A DNA stretch of 64,000 bases from Vitis vinifera. Its lineage: Eukaryota > Streptophyta > Magnoliopsida > Vitales > Vitaceae. Below the pieces are notes generated by a model. The model ran no database searches. It was not told the DNA's origin and saw nothing but the letters and a program-made list of their open reading frames with translations. The stretch's first letter is position 1. Each line of letters begins with the position of its first letter. The translations under genes and the position numbers were made by a program. The stretch covers positions 3,175,001-3,239,000 of the forward strand of contig NC_081818.1 in assembly GCF_030704535.1 (NCBI RefSeq), read 5' to 3'. Shown piece by piece: positions 12,628 through 29,200 of this stretch.

Positions 12628-12898
12628 GTGGTGTTGTTTTTTTTTTTAAAAACTTTTGTTGAAAGCAACTTACTTTCAGATTTTAGATGGTTTGTATTGT
12701 TTCACTTTTTAGTAACTTATTACTTATTTCTTGAATTTTTGTCTAAATAAAAAAAATCAAAATATTTAACTTTTGTTTATTTCTTAATATTTAATAGAAA
12801 TAAAATATTAAAAAATAATTTAATAATTAATAATATTAATTATTATTTAATTTTAAGTTATATTTAGAATTAACTAAAGAAAAACATGACCACCCCCT
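12628..12898. mobile_element. Possible MITE with ggtggt termini
   Basis: The left end is ggtggtgttgtttttttttt, and the reverse complement of the right end near 12898 is ggtggtcatgtttttcttta. The interior is very AT-rich and partly self-complementary. Low sequence complexity makes the call uncertain. Confidence 0.35.
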
Positions 12899-14829
12899 TA
12901 GATCTACTTCTACTTTTTCTACTATTCAAAATAGAAACAAAAAGTGGTGCCAAATGATACCGTATTATAGTTTGATACTAGTCAATGTAAGACATCTCAA
13001 TGCAACAATAAAAAAAAGGGATATTGAATGTAAGAGACCATAGTTTAGATCTTTACTATAAGGTAGACAAAATCAATATGGTCCATTCTTAAAATAATTT
13101 TTTATGAAAATAAAATAAATGTATTAAATGCTATAAAAAAAATGTAAAAGTGATTGCAAGTTCCAAGTAAAATAAAAACTAATTAAAAAACCTAAAAAAA
13201 ATAAATGCACTCTTCATTGACATGGGCTCAATAGTACAATCTAGCTTCACAACCCCAAGGATAAATCAAAATTATGGAATATTTTCTTTAAAAAAAAATT
13301 TATTAAATAAATATTAAGCCTAAAAATGGTCACAAGACTTGATTCACAAGATTCACAACCAATGTGAGATTTGGTGCAAGCAAAGTGAAATATTAAATAA
13401 AACAAATCCCCAAAAAGGAGGATTAAATAAATGAAAAATTTGATTTAAGAAATGCCATGAGCTACTACAAAAGAAGAAACAAAAGATAGTAAAATATAGG
13501 GCAAGAAACCTAAACCCAACAAAAAGAAATGGTAGAGATGGCTTTTAGTAAAAATGTGTTGTTTCTTCAAAAGGCATAAACCCTAGATTGGGAAACACAA
13601 AAATGATTAACAAATCAAAGTAGGATAAAGAAAGAGGAACAAGTAGTGGTAGCCCTAGAAAACTGCATTTGCATGGACATTAGGGTTTTGGAATTTAGAA
13701 GAGGGCAATGGAGAAAGTGGAAATCACCCAAGAAAGAGTCAAACCTAAGATCCTGAAATTGAGGTCCTTTGGGGAGACATGGTTAGGTTATTTTTATTGA
13801 AAATTGAGTGGTCATTGGTTTGAACAGTGTGAAAGTAGAAGATGACTGGTTGGTTTGGATGACATAATACTTTGTCATCAACTTCACCCTTCAAATCTTT
13901 GGACATATGCCCTTCAATTCTTGGTAAATTACTTGGTGCCACTAGACTCTATTTTGGAACTATTTTCATGTAAAAAATATCATCAAATTCTTTGTGGTAT
14001 AACCCTAATCAAACTCAAGTTCCTACATCTTAAAATGATTTATAAAACAAACCAATTATTTAAAGTGTATTTTTTTTTAATCATATTTTTATCGGGATTT
14101 CTTTGCTTTTTCGTATTTAACTTCTTTTAGCTTAAATTTGAGCAAAAAGCTTGTAAATTATAGTCATGGCTTAATAATCGCATTTTCGACATTGAACTAA
14201 ATTTATTTGATTACATAACGCGCAAATAGTAGCTAATTTACAAAGATTGGTTTTACTTAACATTGTTTTCTTTTAAACAAACTACCATACCTTCAATTTA
14301 AGATTGGTCAACACTATCCTTATTGTTTTAAAATGCATCAAAATGGTTTAGAGGCATTACCCTTTTATGAATATTAAAAATCTCCTCCCTAGACGTATAT
14401 GAGATATAGTAATATTATTAATCGATTTAATAATTTAAGATTTTGAATAAATGAGAATAATTTAACATGATATCAAAGTTTTGATTTTTGAAAGCCATAA
14501 ATTTGAACCTCGTTTGTTTATTTTCCTTATTGTTTAAACTGATGAGCAAGTCAATGAAAGTTATTGATGGAGTGAGATTAAAGGGTTGTAACTCGATCTC
14601 AAATCGTGAGATCAGCTTGATATAAGCTATATGTAATAACTTAAGCTTTGATGTTAATTCAAATGTTAATGGTCGTCATTTATAATTTTATGTGATTATT
14701 GAGGCTAATTTAGGAATAAGAGATCCAAAACAAGTCCTCCAACAGTTGGTTAATCACATGAGAGGGTGGGGGGACAGCCACCTCCACAAGAGCTCAACCC
14801 ATAAATGAGTTCTCACCTCCCACATTGTT
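12899..14829. other. AT-rich spacer upstream of the CLE gene
   Basis: No gene recognised. Around 14466-14510 the words taacatgatatcaaag and aatttgaacctcg recall, respectively, the primer-binding region of LTR elements and a tRNA-type B box. They are too diverged to assign. The last 200 bases are likely promoter of the CLE gene, with a tttatatt TATA-like box near 14911. Confidence 0.4.
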
Positions 14830-15054
14830 TTGCTTGGGAATTTGACCAAATATTTTCAACTTAAACACACAGAGGACAGCCATTTGAATATTCTTCTGTC
14901 CTCATCCCCCTTTATATTCCACCATCCTACTCCTACATTTACAACAAACTCCCCCCCTCAATCTCAATCTCATTCTCTCCTCCCTCCCAAGCTCCAATCC
15001 TTCTCTCCAAAGTGTAAGTTCAGCAGAGCCAGTTTGCAGACTCATCATCAAGCC

Positions 15055-15276
15055 ATGTTCATCTCAAGGACCCAGGTGCTGTGTCTCTTATTGATTTTGG
15101 TGTGCATTTTAGCTTCACACCCAACAGTTCTAGGAGCCAGATATCTAAAAGAGAAGATGAAAGACATGGAAAAACAGCATATGTGGAGGAAAAACACAGA
15201 CAGTGGAGATGATGGCTTTGTTGCAAACACCAATAGAGAAGTACCCTCATGTCCTGATCCATTACACAACAGGTAA
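15055..15276 (+). CDS. CLE27: CLE27-like secreted signalling peptide precursor
   Basis: Intronless, 73 residues. The start at 15055 (MFISRTQVLCLLLILVCIL) gives a clean signal peptide with likely cleavage after about residue 27 (TVLGA/RY). An in-frame ATG at 14830 would add 75 residues and bury the signal peptide, so it is rejected. A charged variable region (residues 28-60) follows. The CLE dodecapeptide REVPSCPDPLHN lies at residues 61-72 (15235-15270), with a single extra Arg before the stop. Cys replaces the usual Gly at CLE position 6; among remembered Arabidopsis members only CLE27 (RIVPSCPDPLHN) has PSC. CLE peptides are cut from the precursor, hydroxylated on Pro, often arabinosylated, and bind CLAVATA1/BAM-type receptor kinases. 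The receptor and process here are unknown. Probable 5' UTR of about 115 bases after the TATA-like box. Confidence 0.88.
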   Translation: MFISRTQVLCLLLILVCILASHPTVLGARYLKEKMKDMEKQHMWRKNTDSGDDGFVANTNREVPSCPDPLHNR

Positions 15277-15620
15277 ACCTGGCTAGTGAGTTGAGTTGTT
15301 GAAGGTGTGTGTGTATATATCAAAACTTTTGATCGGACATGCTGTTGATCAAGAGCTTCTTAGCGATCGATACGCCGGTTTGAATGCTAGAAGAGATGTT
15401 CTTACTATAATTGTGGATTTTAGTTTCACACTATTAGTCAGGAACTCAATAAGAGTGAATTTTTGTCTTTCTCTTTGTCTTTTGTTTTTATTTTTGGCAG
15501 AAAGTGAATTTTAGTTTACATGTGAGTTACAATAAGCAGAATAAAGAAGAATCATATTGCATACACCATGTATCTTTATTTGTCATTCATACAAAGAGTT
15601 TTGGTTCAAAAACATGCTAA

Positions 15621-15716
15621 GATCTCTCTCTCTCTCTCTCCCTCCCTCTCCCTCCCTCCCTCACTCTCTCTTTCTTCCTCTCCCTCCCTCTCTCTCTCTC
15701 TCTCTCTCTCCCTCAA
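15621..15716. repeat. CT-rich microsatellite
   Basis: Interrupted (CT)n and (CCCT)n repeats downstream of the CLE gene. On the plus strand this is a polypyrimidine tract of nearly 100 bases. Confidence 0.92.
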
Positions 15717-16565
15717 GAGTAAAACCTCTTAGAAATCTTCTTCTTTTGATTTGTTTTTGTTTTCTTTAACTTTCACAGTAAACTGCAGAATCATAAAGAC
15801 AAAAACTAAAGCAAAATATGCAATGTTAGACCTCAAAACCCTAAATGTTTTTGTAAATATCTGTGTGATTTCTGAGATGTTGACAGTATAGAACTTTTTA
15901 AAGTAAAATGAGCCATGCTTCAAAAAGGGCATCTTCTTTTTGACTCCAAGAGAAAAATAACAAAATTATTGAAGGTTAAGACGACTAAACCTATTCCTAG
16001 AGTGTGAGTTTCCATGTTGTGGACTCTAATTCCAAAAAGGTATGTTATAAATTCAACTATAAAGATTCATGGGTTGAAAGTTACCCAACTTGTGTGATAC
16101 ACAAGATGAAATAAACAAAGGTTAGAAGCCTCTCATTGCCCATATTGTGGTGCTTTTTGAAGGGTCTTCCCACTATAATGACATTGCTGCACTTTCTTGC
16201 TCTACTTTTTGAACCTGAGCTTCTTCCAAAACAACTCCCTACTTTGACATGGTTGAAGGGAAGTGGACTCAAGATTGGCCAATGAGAATGAGTTTAGATT
16301 TGTACTCTCCCATAATGTGATCTTGAGAGAAATGACAAAGGGTAAAAATTTTCAAACTCAATGGTACTCTTCTCTAGTGTTGTCGCAAATGCAATAAAGG
16401 TTTGTTCATGGTCTTAGGCTGCGTATAAACTCAAGATTTTCCAACACCTTGCACCTTGGCCCATCCCCATTGAGTTGCTTTGAAGGAGTTTTGTGAGTAG
16501 GACCAGATGGGTCACCAAGGGCATGAGCCAATAAGACATCTATTCAACCCAACCTGCCCTTGGTG

Positions 16566-16940
16566 TTAGGACACTTCTTGTCTTGACAAGCCTCCAACTC
16601 TATCCACCAAAATTGATCTCCTCGACCAATTCCATGTTTTTGGTGGTGAAGCATGATCAAGCTCACCATCAAGGTGCATTACCCTCTTAAGGAGGGCAGC
16701 GATCCGGGTTTTCATGAAAATTATCACTTGATGGGATGAATGGATGGATACTCTTCCTGATGTTGTTGGATGGATCCATGTCAGTGAATGAAGTTCCCAA
16801 GCAGGATCAACAGAAATGAAGTTAGTGTTGCAATCTGGAAAGCGACATTCATTCATATCAATGCTTGGATGATGCCTTGACATGTTGATAATGCAATCCT
16901 TCCATCTGAAGTAGGTAGGAGACCAGTAGCTTTCTATCAA
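16566..16940 (-). other. Unassigned 124-codon open frame
   Basis: An open minus-strand frame encoding a Trp- and His-containing peptide ending SRRSILVDRVGGLSRQEVS. I do not recognise a domain. Its composition differs from the AT-rich flank, so a decayed transposon gene or chance are both possible. No splice partners found. Confidence 0.2.
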
Positions 16941-17937
16941 TACCTTTAAATCTAGGAAACCCTGTCAGAGTGTGACCTCTAGAAATGAATCCATGTGTTA
17001 AGCATTCTTGTTTCTCATAATAGCTACATTGATGCATACTAGTAGGCCCATATGTTTACAACCAAAAGCCAAAAAAAACCACTGTCAGTACTCCCTGGTT
17101 TACCATGCAGAGATCGTGCCTTAATAATTGAGTTTTAGAGGGAATTTACACAGAAGAAAAAAATGGAACTCATACCTCCTCAATCATGACATCCATACAA
17201 CTTTTCATACAACAGCAAGATAGATTCCTGCCACTTATATTCTCTATCTGCAGATGCATACAATTTTTCTATATAACAGGAAGATATAGATTCCTGCCAC
17301 TTTTATTCTCATCTGCAGATGCTTGCATTCCCTCAAAGTTCAAACAGAGCCATATCAATCCAAATTTTGCATAGTTCAACTACAACACTAATACCCAAGT
17401 AACAGTGATTTTCTGTTTTCTTTTGAGTCAAAATACTCAGTTTTGAACTATGCATAAGATGTGGGAAGTACTAATACCCAAATTTTGGGTCAGACTGACT
17501 TATTCCTTCTTATGGGGAAGTTCAATGGACTGGCTACAACAAAGTGGTAAGTACTCAGTTTTGAACCAGTCATAAGATGTTGAACAGGGTTGGTATTAAG
17601 AGAAAAATGGCTGACACTGGAATGCTTAAAGGCACAAGATGATGAATGATTGTCATTTAATACAACATTCAAATGGAAAGGTTCCAACAATATAAAAGGA
17701 AAAAAAAATCACATACCCAGATACATATGAATGAGTGGCAAAATACTATTTTGATTCCTACCCCTTTCCAACAGTATTGACCTTAAATATGGGTTACAGT
17801 TTAGCAACACATCAATCAACTATTGAAGTCCACATGACTCCATTAATTTAGGATTTCAACTGTATTGTTCGCTTTGGGTGGAGGTGAAAGTGGGGGGCAT
17901 TAAATCTAATGTTGTAATGGTGAATTTAAGAGAGAAT

Positions 17938-22277
<4,340 letters not shown>

Positions 22278-22439
22278 TTCTTCCCCTTTCTCTCTCTAGC
22301 TTCTGTCTCTAGAATAAGGAAGATGAAAATGGAGGCGCCGATGATGAAGAAGAAGGCGACGCAGCAGTGATGTGGTTTCCTCCCTTTGAGCCCAAAACCC
22401 TAGCTGAGACTCTAAGCTTATAGCCAACTGGGCATCCAC

Positions 22440-22690
22440 GCACCCAACATTCCTGCCCATTGGATCCATTCAAATGGGCCCTCAGTTTGCCACCTCATCA
22501 CCAATTTTCCAAAATTAAAAAATACGCACCCAATATTCTGCCCATTGAATCCATTCAAGTGGTCTATGCCATCTCATCACCAATTTTCCAAAATTAAAAA
22601 ATATGCACCCAATTTTCCTGCCCATTAGATCCATTAACATGGGTCCACTGTTTGCCACCTCATCACCAATTTTATTAAAGAATTTAACAA
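22440..22690. repeat. Three tandem 80-86 bp units in the SerRS upstream region
   Basis: Units start with gcacccaa at 22440, 22526 and 22605. Each contains cctgcccattggatccatt or a variant and then cacctcatcaccaatttt; units 1 and 2 continue into ccaaaattaaaaaata. They begin about 160 bases upstream of the SerRS start codon, so they sit in its proximal promoter. Confidence 0.85.
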
Positions 22691-22699
22691 AAAAATTAT

Positions 22700-23302
22700 T
22701 TCTTTGCAAAGAAAACTGAGCAATGGAGGCCATGGAGGGTGACGAGGAAGGCAAAAAAAAAGTTGAAACATTGTGGATTGGGAGAGTGACTTACAAGCCA
22801 CTCTAAAGGTTGGGTTTTGACTGATTCAGACTCACACTGGTCAACCTTACTTGATCACAAATCAAAATATCTTAAACCCTAAATTCTCATTCTTTTTATT
22901 TTACTCAACTTTTCTCCACCTTTTGATTGATTTCACATTCTATGGACCCAGATGAATTCTTTCATTGTTTTCATGCTAGGTCTTGACCCACGGAATTTTC
23001 TTTTTTCATTTTAAAAATTGTAGGTAAATATGATCTATATCACTTAGACGAACCTAACATTTGGACGATCACTTTAAATACTCGAGTTGGACCTAAATTA
23101 GGTTTTTTCAACCCAAATTTAATTTGGATTGAATTCAGACTAAAGTTTAAATAACGTCAACTCTAACCTGAATTTGAATTAATGTTTTTATAATATATAT
23201 ATATATATATATATATAAAATAATATTCATTTTCTTAAAAGAAAAATCAAATTATATTATATCATATATTTTTCACTTTTTCCAAAAATATATATAAATT
23301 TA
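22700..23302. other. Spacer upstream of SerRS
   Basis: No gene seen. It contains a TA microsatellite at about 23188-23217. Confidence 0.5.
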
Positions 23303-24584
23303 TGTTAGGAATTTGAGGCTAATCCAAACTATGGTAATCACCCTAGAGGGGGGGGGGGTAAATAGGGTGATAGTCTCTTTTTCACAAATTTAAACTATGC
23401 AAAAATAAGAGACAATTATATGCAAATATATAATAAACAAAATAAATACAATTGCATATAATTTAAAAGAGTTAGGGAAGAGAGAGTGCAAACACGAGAG
23501 TTTATAGTGGTTCGGCACTTCCTTACCTACGTCCACTCTCCTTAACCTCCTAACAGAGTGAGGGTTCCACTATCTTGAAGTTTCAACTAAACTTCCAATC
23601 TTTTTACAATTGGATTATGGTTCCAATTCACCCTTTTGGACTTTTGGCTCTAAGCACCCTTTACACTTCTTCAAAAGATATCCCTTTCTTGAACAACCTT
23701 TCAAGTGATACCTCTCACTTGAGAAAATTCCTCACAAAGATATACAAATAATGATATCTCAAAATCCTAGTAATAGAACTTTAGGTTCAAAGATACAAGA
23801 AAAACTAGGATTGAATGGTGCACTAAAGATATGCAAGTTATAAAACAATGGTGTATTTAAAAACACTCTTCCAATGCTCAAATATAACCAAGAATGATTT
23901 GGGAAGGTTAAGCTTATGAAACAATGAAGATTGAAGCCTTTTTATAGAAGAAAAAAGTCAAACAAGCCGTTGGGGGTTCGACCGATTGAGCTAGAGGTCG
24001 ACCGATTGACTAGCTGTTAGGAAAAGTGACCGTTGGGCCTCAACCGGACCTCAATCGGTTGAGGTTCAACCTTGACCAGGAAGAGAAGACCACTGGGAGA
24101 GAGAGAAACTTTTTGGTCTTCCTCAATCGGTCCTTGACCGGACGAGCATAACCGGTCGACCGATTGAACCGGTTGAACCATTTTTTTGGCTCAACACTCA
24201 ACCTTTTTCAACTTAAAACCTTTTAATCACAAGTTTGAAAATCATTTAACACAAGGTTTTAGTTGAAAACATGAAATCATCCAATTCTTAAAGATATTTA
24301 AAACAATATTACTCTTGGATGATTTTGGTGTATAAATAAAGAATGAAATGCATGAAAATCCTAATGCACTAACAACCTTACAAAGAGATCTTAAGAAGAT
24401 TTGGTATTGAAAAACTCTTCTCTTTGAGGTGGTCTTCTTCTTCATGATTTCTCCTTGGCTTGATTTGTCTTTGAATTGCCACTTTGGAAGTTGTCTTGCC
24501 TAATCACACTTGAAATATGATCATTAGTTTTAAACCTTGTTTTGTTATCATCAAAATCAAGATTAACCAAACCTTGGTTTCACA
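23303..24584 (-). mobile_element. Solo LTR, probably Copia-type, about 1.28 kb
   Basis: Read on the minus strand the element starts TGTGAAACCAAGGTTTGG, runs through an attttgatgataacaaa stretch typical of plant Copia LTR starts, and ends TTCCTAACA, giving TG...CA borders. No internal retroelement region or second LTR adjoins it, so it is read as a solo LTR left after recombination. The middle (23970-24180) carries several degenerate cgaccgattga-type words, and a G run lies near 23348. No exact target duplication was seen, which suggests an old insertion. Confidence 0.6.
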
Positions 24585-25850
24585 ATAAATATATTAAAAA
24601 AGTTTTTTTAAAAAAAAATTATAAATGGATTTTGAATTATATAACCTGATCAACTCAGGGTAATTCGACCAACCTGATCAACCCAATCTAACTTGAATAA
24701 CTTGAATTCAACTTGAACTTAGAAACATGTAATTAGATTGGATTCAAGTTAAGTATCATCGAAAGTTGATAGGGCAAAAATTTGAATGATGCGTCATTGA
24801 CATGATGGTCATGCAATCTGTCGAGTTATCATGAATCATTAGAGCAACAAGCAAAACCTGTGGTGGACGAGCCGCATGGGGCGCCTTGAGTATCATTTCA
24901 ACCGAGCGATGGGGAGCCCTCGAGGGTGAGCCTTGATGTTGGCCATTGACACATTTTTTTAAGGCAACATGCTCGCTTGAGGGCTTGAGAGTTCCTCGGC
25001 GAGCCAAGACAAGGCCGAGTGCGTGGGAAGGGCACTCATTACATGGGAGAAGGGACATCCATGTGCCTTTTGATGGGCAACGTTGGATGAGACGGGTTAG
25101 AATTCGGTTTTTAGTTAAGTTTAAATTAATTATTTTTTAATTTGGGTTAGGGTTGATTAGTCGGTCATTAATCCTATCAAGTTGCAACCCTAATGAAATC
25201 ATCCTTATTTTGTAAATTTAACTCTCAACTTTTTTCAACCAAAATGATACCGTTTTAAACAAAAATGTCCTCACTTTTCTCTTGTAAAATAACCTTCCTT
25301 TAAAACACATAGGCAACTAATCAATATGTTGAAAGGTATTTATGTAAAAAACAACTCACTTCTCAAGAAAAAAAAAATGGAAGATGTTAGATTTATAAAT
25401 ATAAGATATTTTATACCTTTTAATCAATTAATTTCAAAATAAACTCGCAATGCCGCTCATGGGGAGAAGCTAACATCCATGTTCAAACACAAATAGAAAA
25501 GAAGAAAAATTTTCTCCTTTTCATCAATCCACTGCAGAAGTAATGCAAAGCATTCAGGTATTGAAGAGGATTTTTGCTGAAAAAGAAACCCACTGACAAA
25601 AAACTGATAAATTGAATCCAAATCTCCAGAATCCTAAATCAGAATGAAAAAGGTCATTGAAGAACTCTACAAATTCTCACCAGGGGACACATTAACAAAC
25701 CAAAAAATCTTTCTCATTATTCTCTTTGTAACTCTGAATATGCAAAGCCAATAACAGAAAAAGGGCCAAGGGGGAGGGGTGGGGGGGAGAGGGTCTGGAT
25801 TGAATGTCCTCTGTTCTTTCATAGTTCTGTTCTATGTATAAAATGGGTGC
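24585..25850. other. Spacer between solo LTR and synergin-like gene
   Basis: Mostly AT-rich. A GC-richer island at about 24850-25090 contains open frames on both strands without recognisable domains. The stretch at 24640-24720 repeats words like aacctgatcaac. No gene called. Confidence 0.45.
25770..25793 (+). other. G-quadruplex-capable G-rich tract
   Basis: Four G runs of 5, 4, 7 and 3 separated by loops of 1-3 bases. Located about 470 bases past the stop codon of the minus-strand synergin-like gene; in its transcript, if included, it would be a C-rich tract. Confidence 0.6.
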
Positions 25851-26260
25851 TTATATCAAATCACCCAGCTCCAAATCATCATACAAGACTAAATTCAGAC
25901 GATAATAAAACACCTGTACATTCATTCACACCATGCTATGCTACACCTCCCACAGAAAGAATGCGAAACGAAGAAACAAGGATTGAATTGGATGCATTGC
26001 CTGAAAGAGCCGAGCTGCAGCATGGCCATCTGGGTTTGTAATTGTCGTTCTGTGGTCTTGCCCATCCCATGACTGAACCTTCCAGTTTTGAAACCTTGAT
26101 GAATGCCTGTACAGGACTTGTGCTTGAGGAAAAGAATCGGATTGTGTTGTAATCTCAGCCACACAGTTTCTAAACAAAACCTTCCCAACATTTTCCATGA
26201 TTTCGCTGAGGAGCTTATAAAGGTGTGTACTTCCCAAACTTTTCTGCATGATTCTTCCCC

Positions 26261-29200
26261 TCACCCAGTTTGTAGGTCTGGCAACTTAGGAGGATCAGAA
26301 CTAATCAGATTTGCCCACAAATTAGCTAGTGTCAGAAAGTAGTGATTCCCATTCCAAGCCACCATTTTCATACCTGGTTCAGGAGAAACAACAGAAACTT
26401 AGATGACAAGTTTGGTATCTGCATAAGGTTTTTCAGGATATTCTAAAACAAGTTTAGAGATTGTTATCTGCTTCATTTCTGGTTTAGGCAGCCTGAACAT
26501 AATGATTCTCCTGTCCTGGTACATTCCAGTAAAAGAATTTCTAGGCCAAAAATTCTCACCTCATTAAATGAAGCTGTCTAACCTACTGCATCCTTCACCA
26601 TGGATCCAAAGATGGAATATCAAATTTAAATTTCTTTTCAAATTTGACCAGGTGAGAAAATTGACATTTCTAATTTCAATAAGGGTCAACCTCTATGACC
26701 TCTGAAATTTCATTATGATTTGAGAGGTCAAAAATTCATATGCCAGAATCAAAATCTAATTGGGTGGTTAGCATAATCTGAGGGAGAATTTTTGGCCATG
26801 AATCATCTGCCCACCAAGATTGTTGAAACAGATGAAAGGGGTGGGTATTTTTCTTATCTGGTCTAACTCGAAGACTCTCCAGAGATCCACTTACCAGGCA
26901 CCATTTCTGGTGTTAGTAATGACAGCTGACAAATAGGTTTTTGTTGAGCAAAGATGTGGTTTTGAAGAGGGAGCACATCAAGATCATGAACATGTTTGAT
27001 GGATGCCAGTAATGCCTGGACAGTCGCATCATATTCAAAACCAACTGGATCACATATACAGTGGAGAGCGTCTTCAAGTCCTGAACTTGACCATATGGTA
27101 GAACATTCCTCCAAAAGAACAAAGATGTCAACTTTTGCAGAACTTAACAATACCCATAGCTTGAAAAGTCTGGCCGAGGCACCAAGAACTTTGACTACTC
27201 TGTAAATCTCTCCAAGGGCAAGAATAAACTTCTGGCCTGCATTCGTTCACAAAGTTAATAAAATCAAAATCAAAGTTAACAGATGAGGTAGCCCTTGTTT
27301 TACATTGCTTTCAAGACCTGCCTCCTGCTGCCAAGGGGGGGTGGGGGGGCGGCAGCAAAGGGGAGAATGAAGCAGTAGCAATGTCAAATCTGTATTTGAC
27401 AGTTGAGACACTGTAGCATTAATATAGTAATTCTAGAACTATGCAATACCTTGAGGTTCAAATAGTATTTGATTGTGAACATTCTTCTGCAATGATTGCT
27501 TCCAAATAAAGGCACCCTGTTTCAACTCTTGAGCACAAACAGAGATCATTCTAGACCATGTGGAAACATAGTTGGTCACCTCGTCCATTGATCTCAACAT
27601 GAGAATCTTTAGTATTGATGTAGCATGTTTAAAGAGTTCAACTGCTGACCTCAAATCCTTCTCTGCCTATTCATGACAATAACAATTTACATTAAGTGGT
27701 TAAGTGGTATCAAGCCAAGAATCCTGATAAACCCAAACCATTGACTTCTCATAAAAATATTGTGCATGCTAACAAGTATGTTGGTGACCATCAAAACAAG
27801 TATCCATGTACCTTACAAAGTCTAATCCACAATAAGCCATTCACTAAATGTGTATCAGCAGGATGTGTCGCATGGTCGGTTGAAAAGCATGAGATAATTA
27901 ATCACAGAATAGACAGTAAAGCAAAATAAAATCTCAAATAGAATTTACGGACAGCAGATATAGGCATTAGCTATGTCTCTCTTTTTCCTCTTAACACTCA
28001 TCGTCTTCATAGATTCAGTATGTGTAACTTCATGCAAAGCATACGTTAACAGGGGAAAAGCTCCTCAAACTGAACATCAATATTGCATATATATACCACT
28101 AATTTGAACAGAGTGACAGCAGGTCATTATTTCTTTAATAAGTAGTTCATTAAGTTCTCACAAAAAAGAAGAATTATTCTATTCACCTGCCATAAATAGG
28201 TCCATGATAAAAATTGGCCAGAAAATTGACATGCCGAAGAATAATAAATAGATTTAATGGTGAAGAAGTTCATCACAGATCAATGAGAATGTCACATACC
28301 AATGATAGTCTTCTTGATAAGTGATATTCAGACTCAAGCACTTGAAACTTTGGTCCACACAGATCTTCAAGAAATCCATCAAGGCAAATATTTCTTGGTG
28401 GACCATTCTCAGGATTGACTTCTTTGGGGAGCATATTCTCTTGGGACAATTCCTTGCAGGCTTCCTACAACAGGAAATTGTCACATAGAAAATATGGAGT
28501 AATATATATAATAATTCCACTTGCGAAAGCAAAGAAAGGTAATTCAACAATATCGTGCAAATACAGAGGCAGTAAAAGTTATGCATGTGTACAAGGGACT
28601 GATATTAACTACTGTAAAGCAATGGCAATGGCTACATTTTCTTATTACTTACGAAGGTTACTGCAAGGCTAATGAGAATTTTATTTCAAATTATTACAAA
28701 TTAGAGTGAGGCTGAAGTCAGAAGCCAGATCCAGTCTCTGATGTTTCCCAGATCCCTTTAACTTTACAAGAAACAAACTTCCTAAAAGTAGTGATGCTAC
28801 CAATGGCCCATTTATTCATGTCCTTTCCCAAAAATTTGTTTTATTTTACAAAGAAACAAATTTATTAGAAATAACAACACTAGCAACATCATTTTTGTGC
28901 CAATCTCAGAGGACTTAAAAATGAGTTAGCATGGGAAGTGTAGTCAGAAAGAGTTTTGTATCTAGCTATGATATAATGCTTTAATAGGAAGCTACTTACA
29001 GAAACTGCTGATGACATTATTGAAACATTCAGCTAATAAAAAAACATAACAATAATATCAAAGGAAGCTGTTCAAATACCAACCTTGATCTCCTCGTCAA
29101 GAGCCACTGCTTTCACATCTTCACCAGACAGGGCAGCATCAGTTTTAGCTTTCTAATAAAAAGCATATTTCACAAATTTAGTCCCTTTAATGATATACTG

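Larger units (their letters stand above)
15277..17937. other. Spacer between the CLE gene and SerRS
   Basis: Holds the CLE 3' UTR, the CT-rich microsatellite, an unassigned minus-strand open frame (16566-16940) and the SerRS 3' flank. The sequence at 17220-17320 contains two similar copies of gattcctgccacttatattctc. No recognisable gene. Confidence 0.5.

Noticed and set aside
14466-14520. Possible retroelement primer site or SINE head
   Set aside because: Words resemble a primer-binding region and a B box, but no borders, tail or repeat partner could be found.
14830-15054. N-terminal extension of the CLE precursor
   Set aside because: Would place a low-complexity Ser/Pro/His stretch before the signal peptide. 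The ATG at 15055 gives a normal CLE precursor.
24756-25058. 100-codon minus-strand frame in the GC-rich island
   Set aside because: No recognisable domain and no splice or expression evidence; kept only as part of the spacer description.
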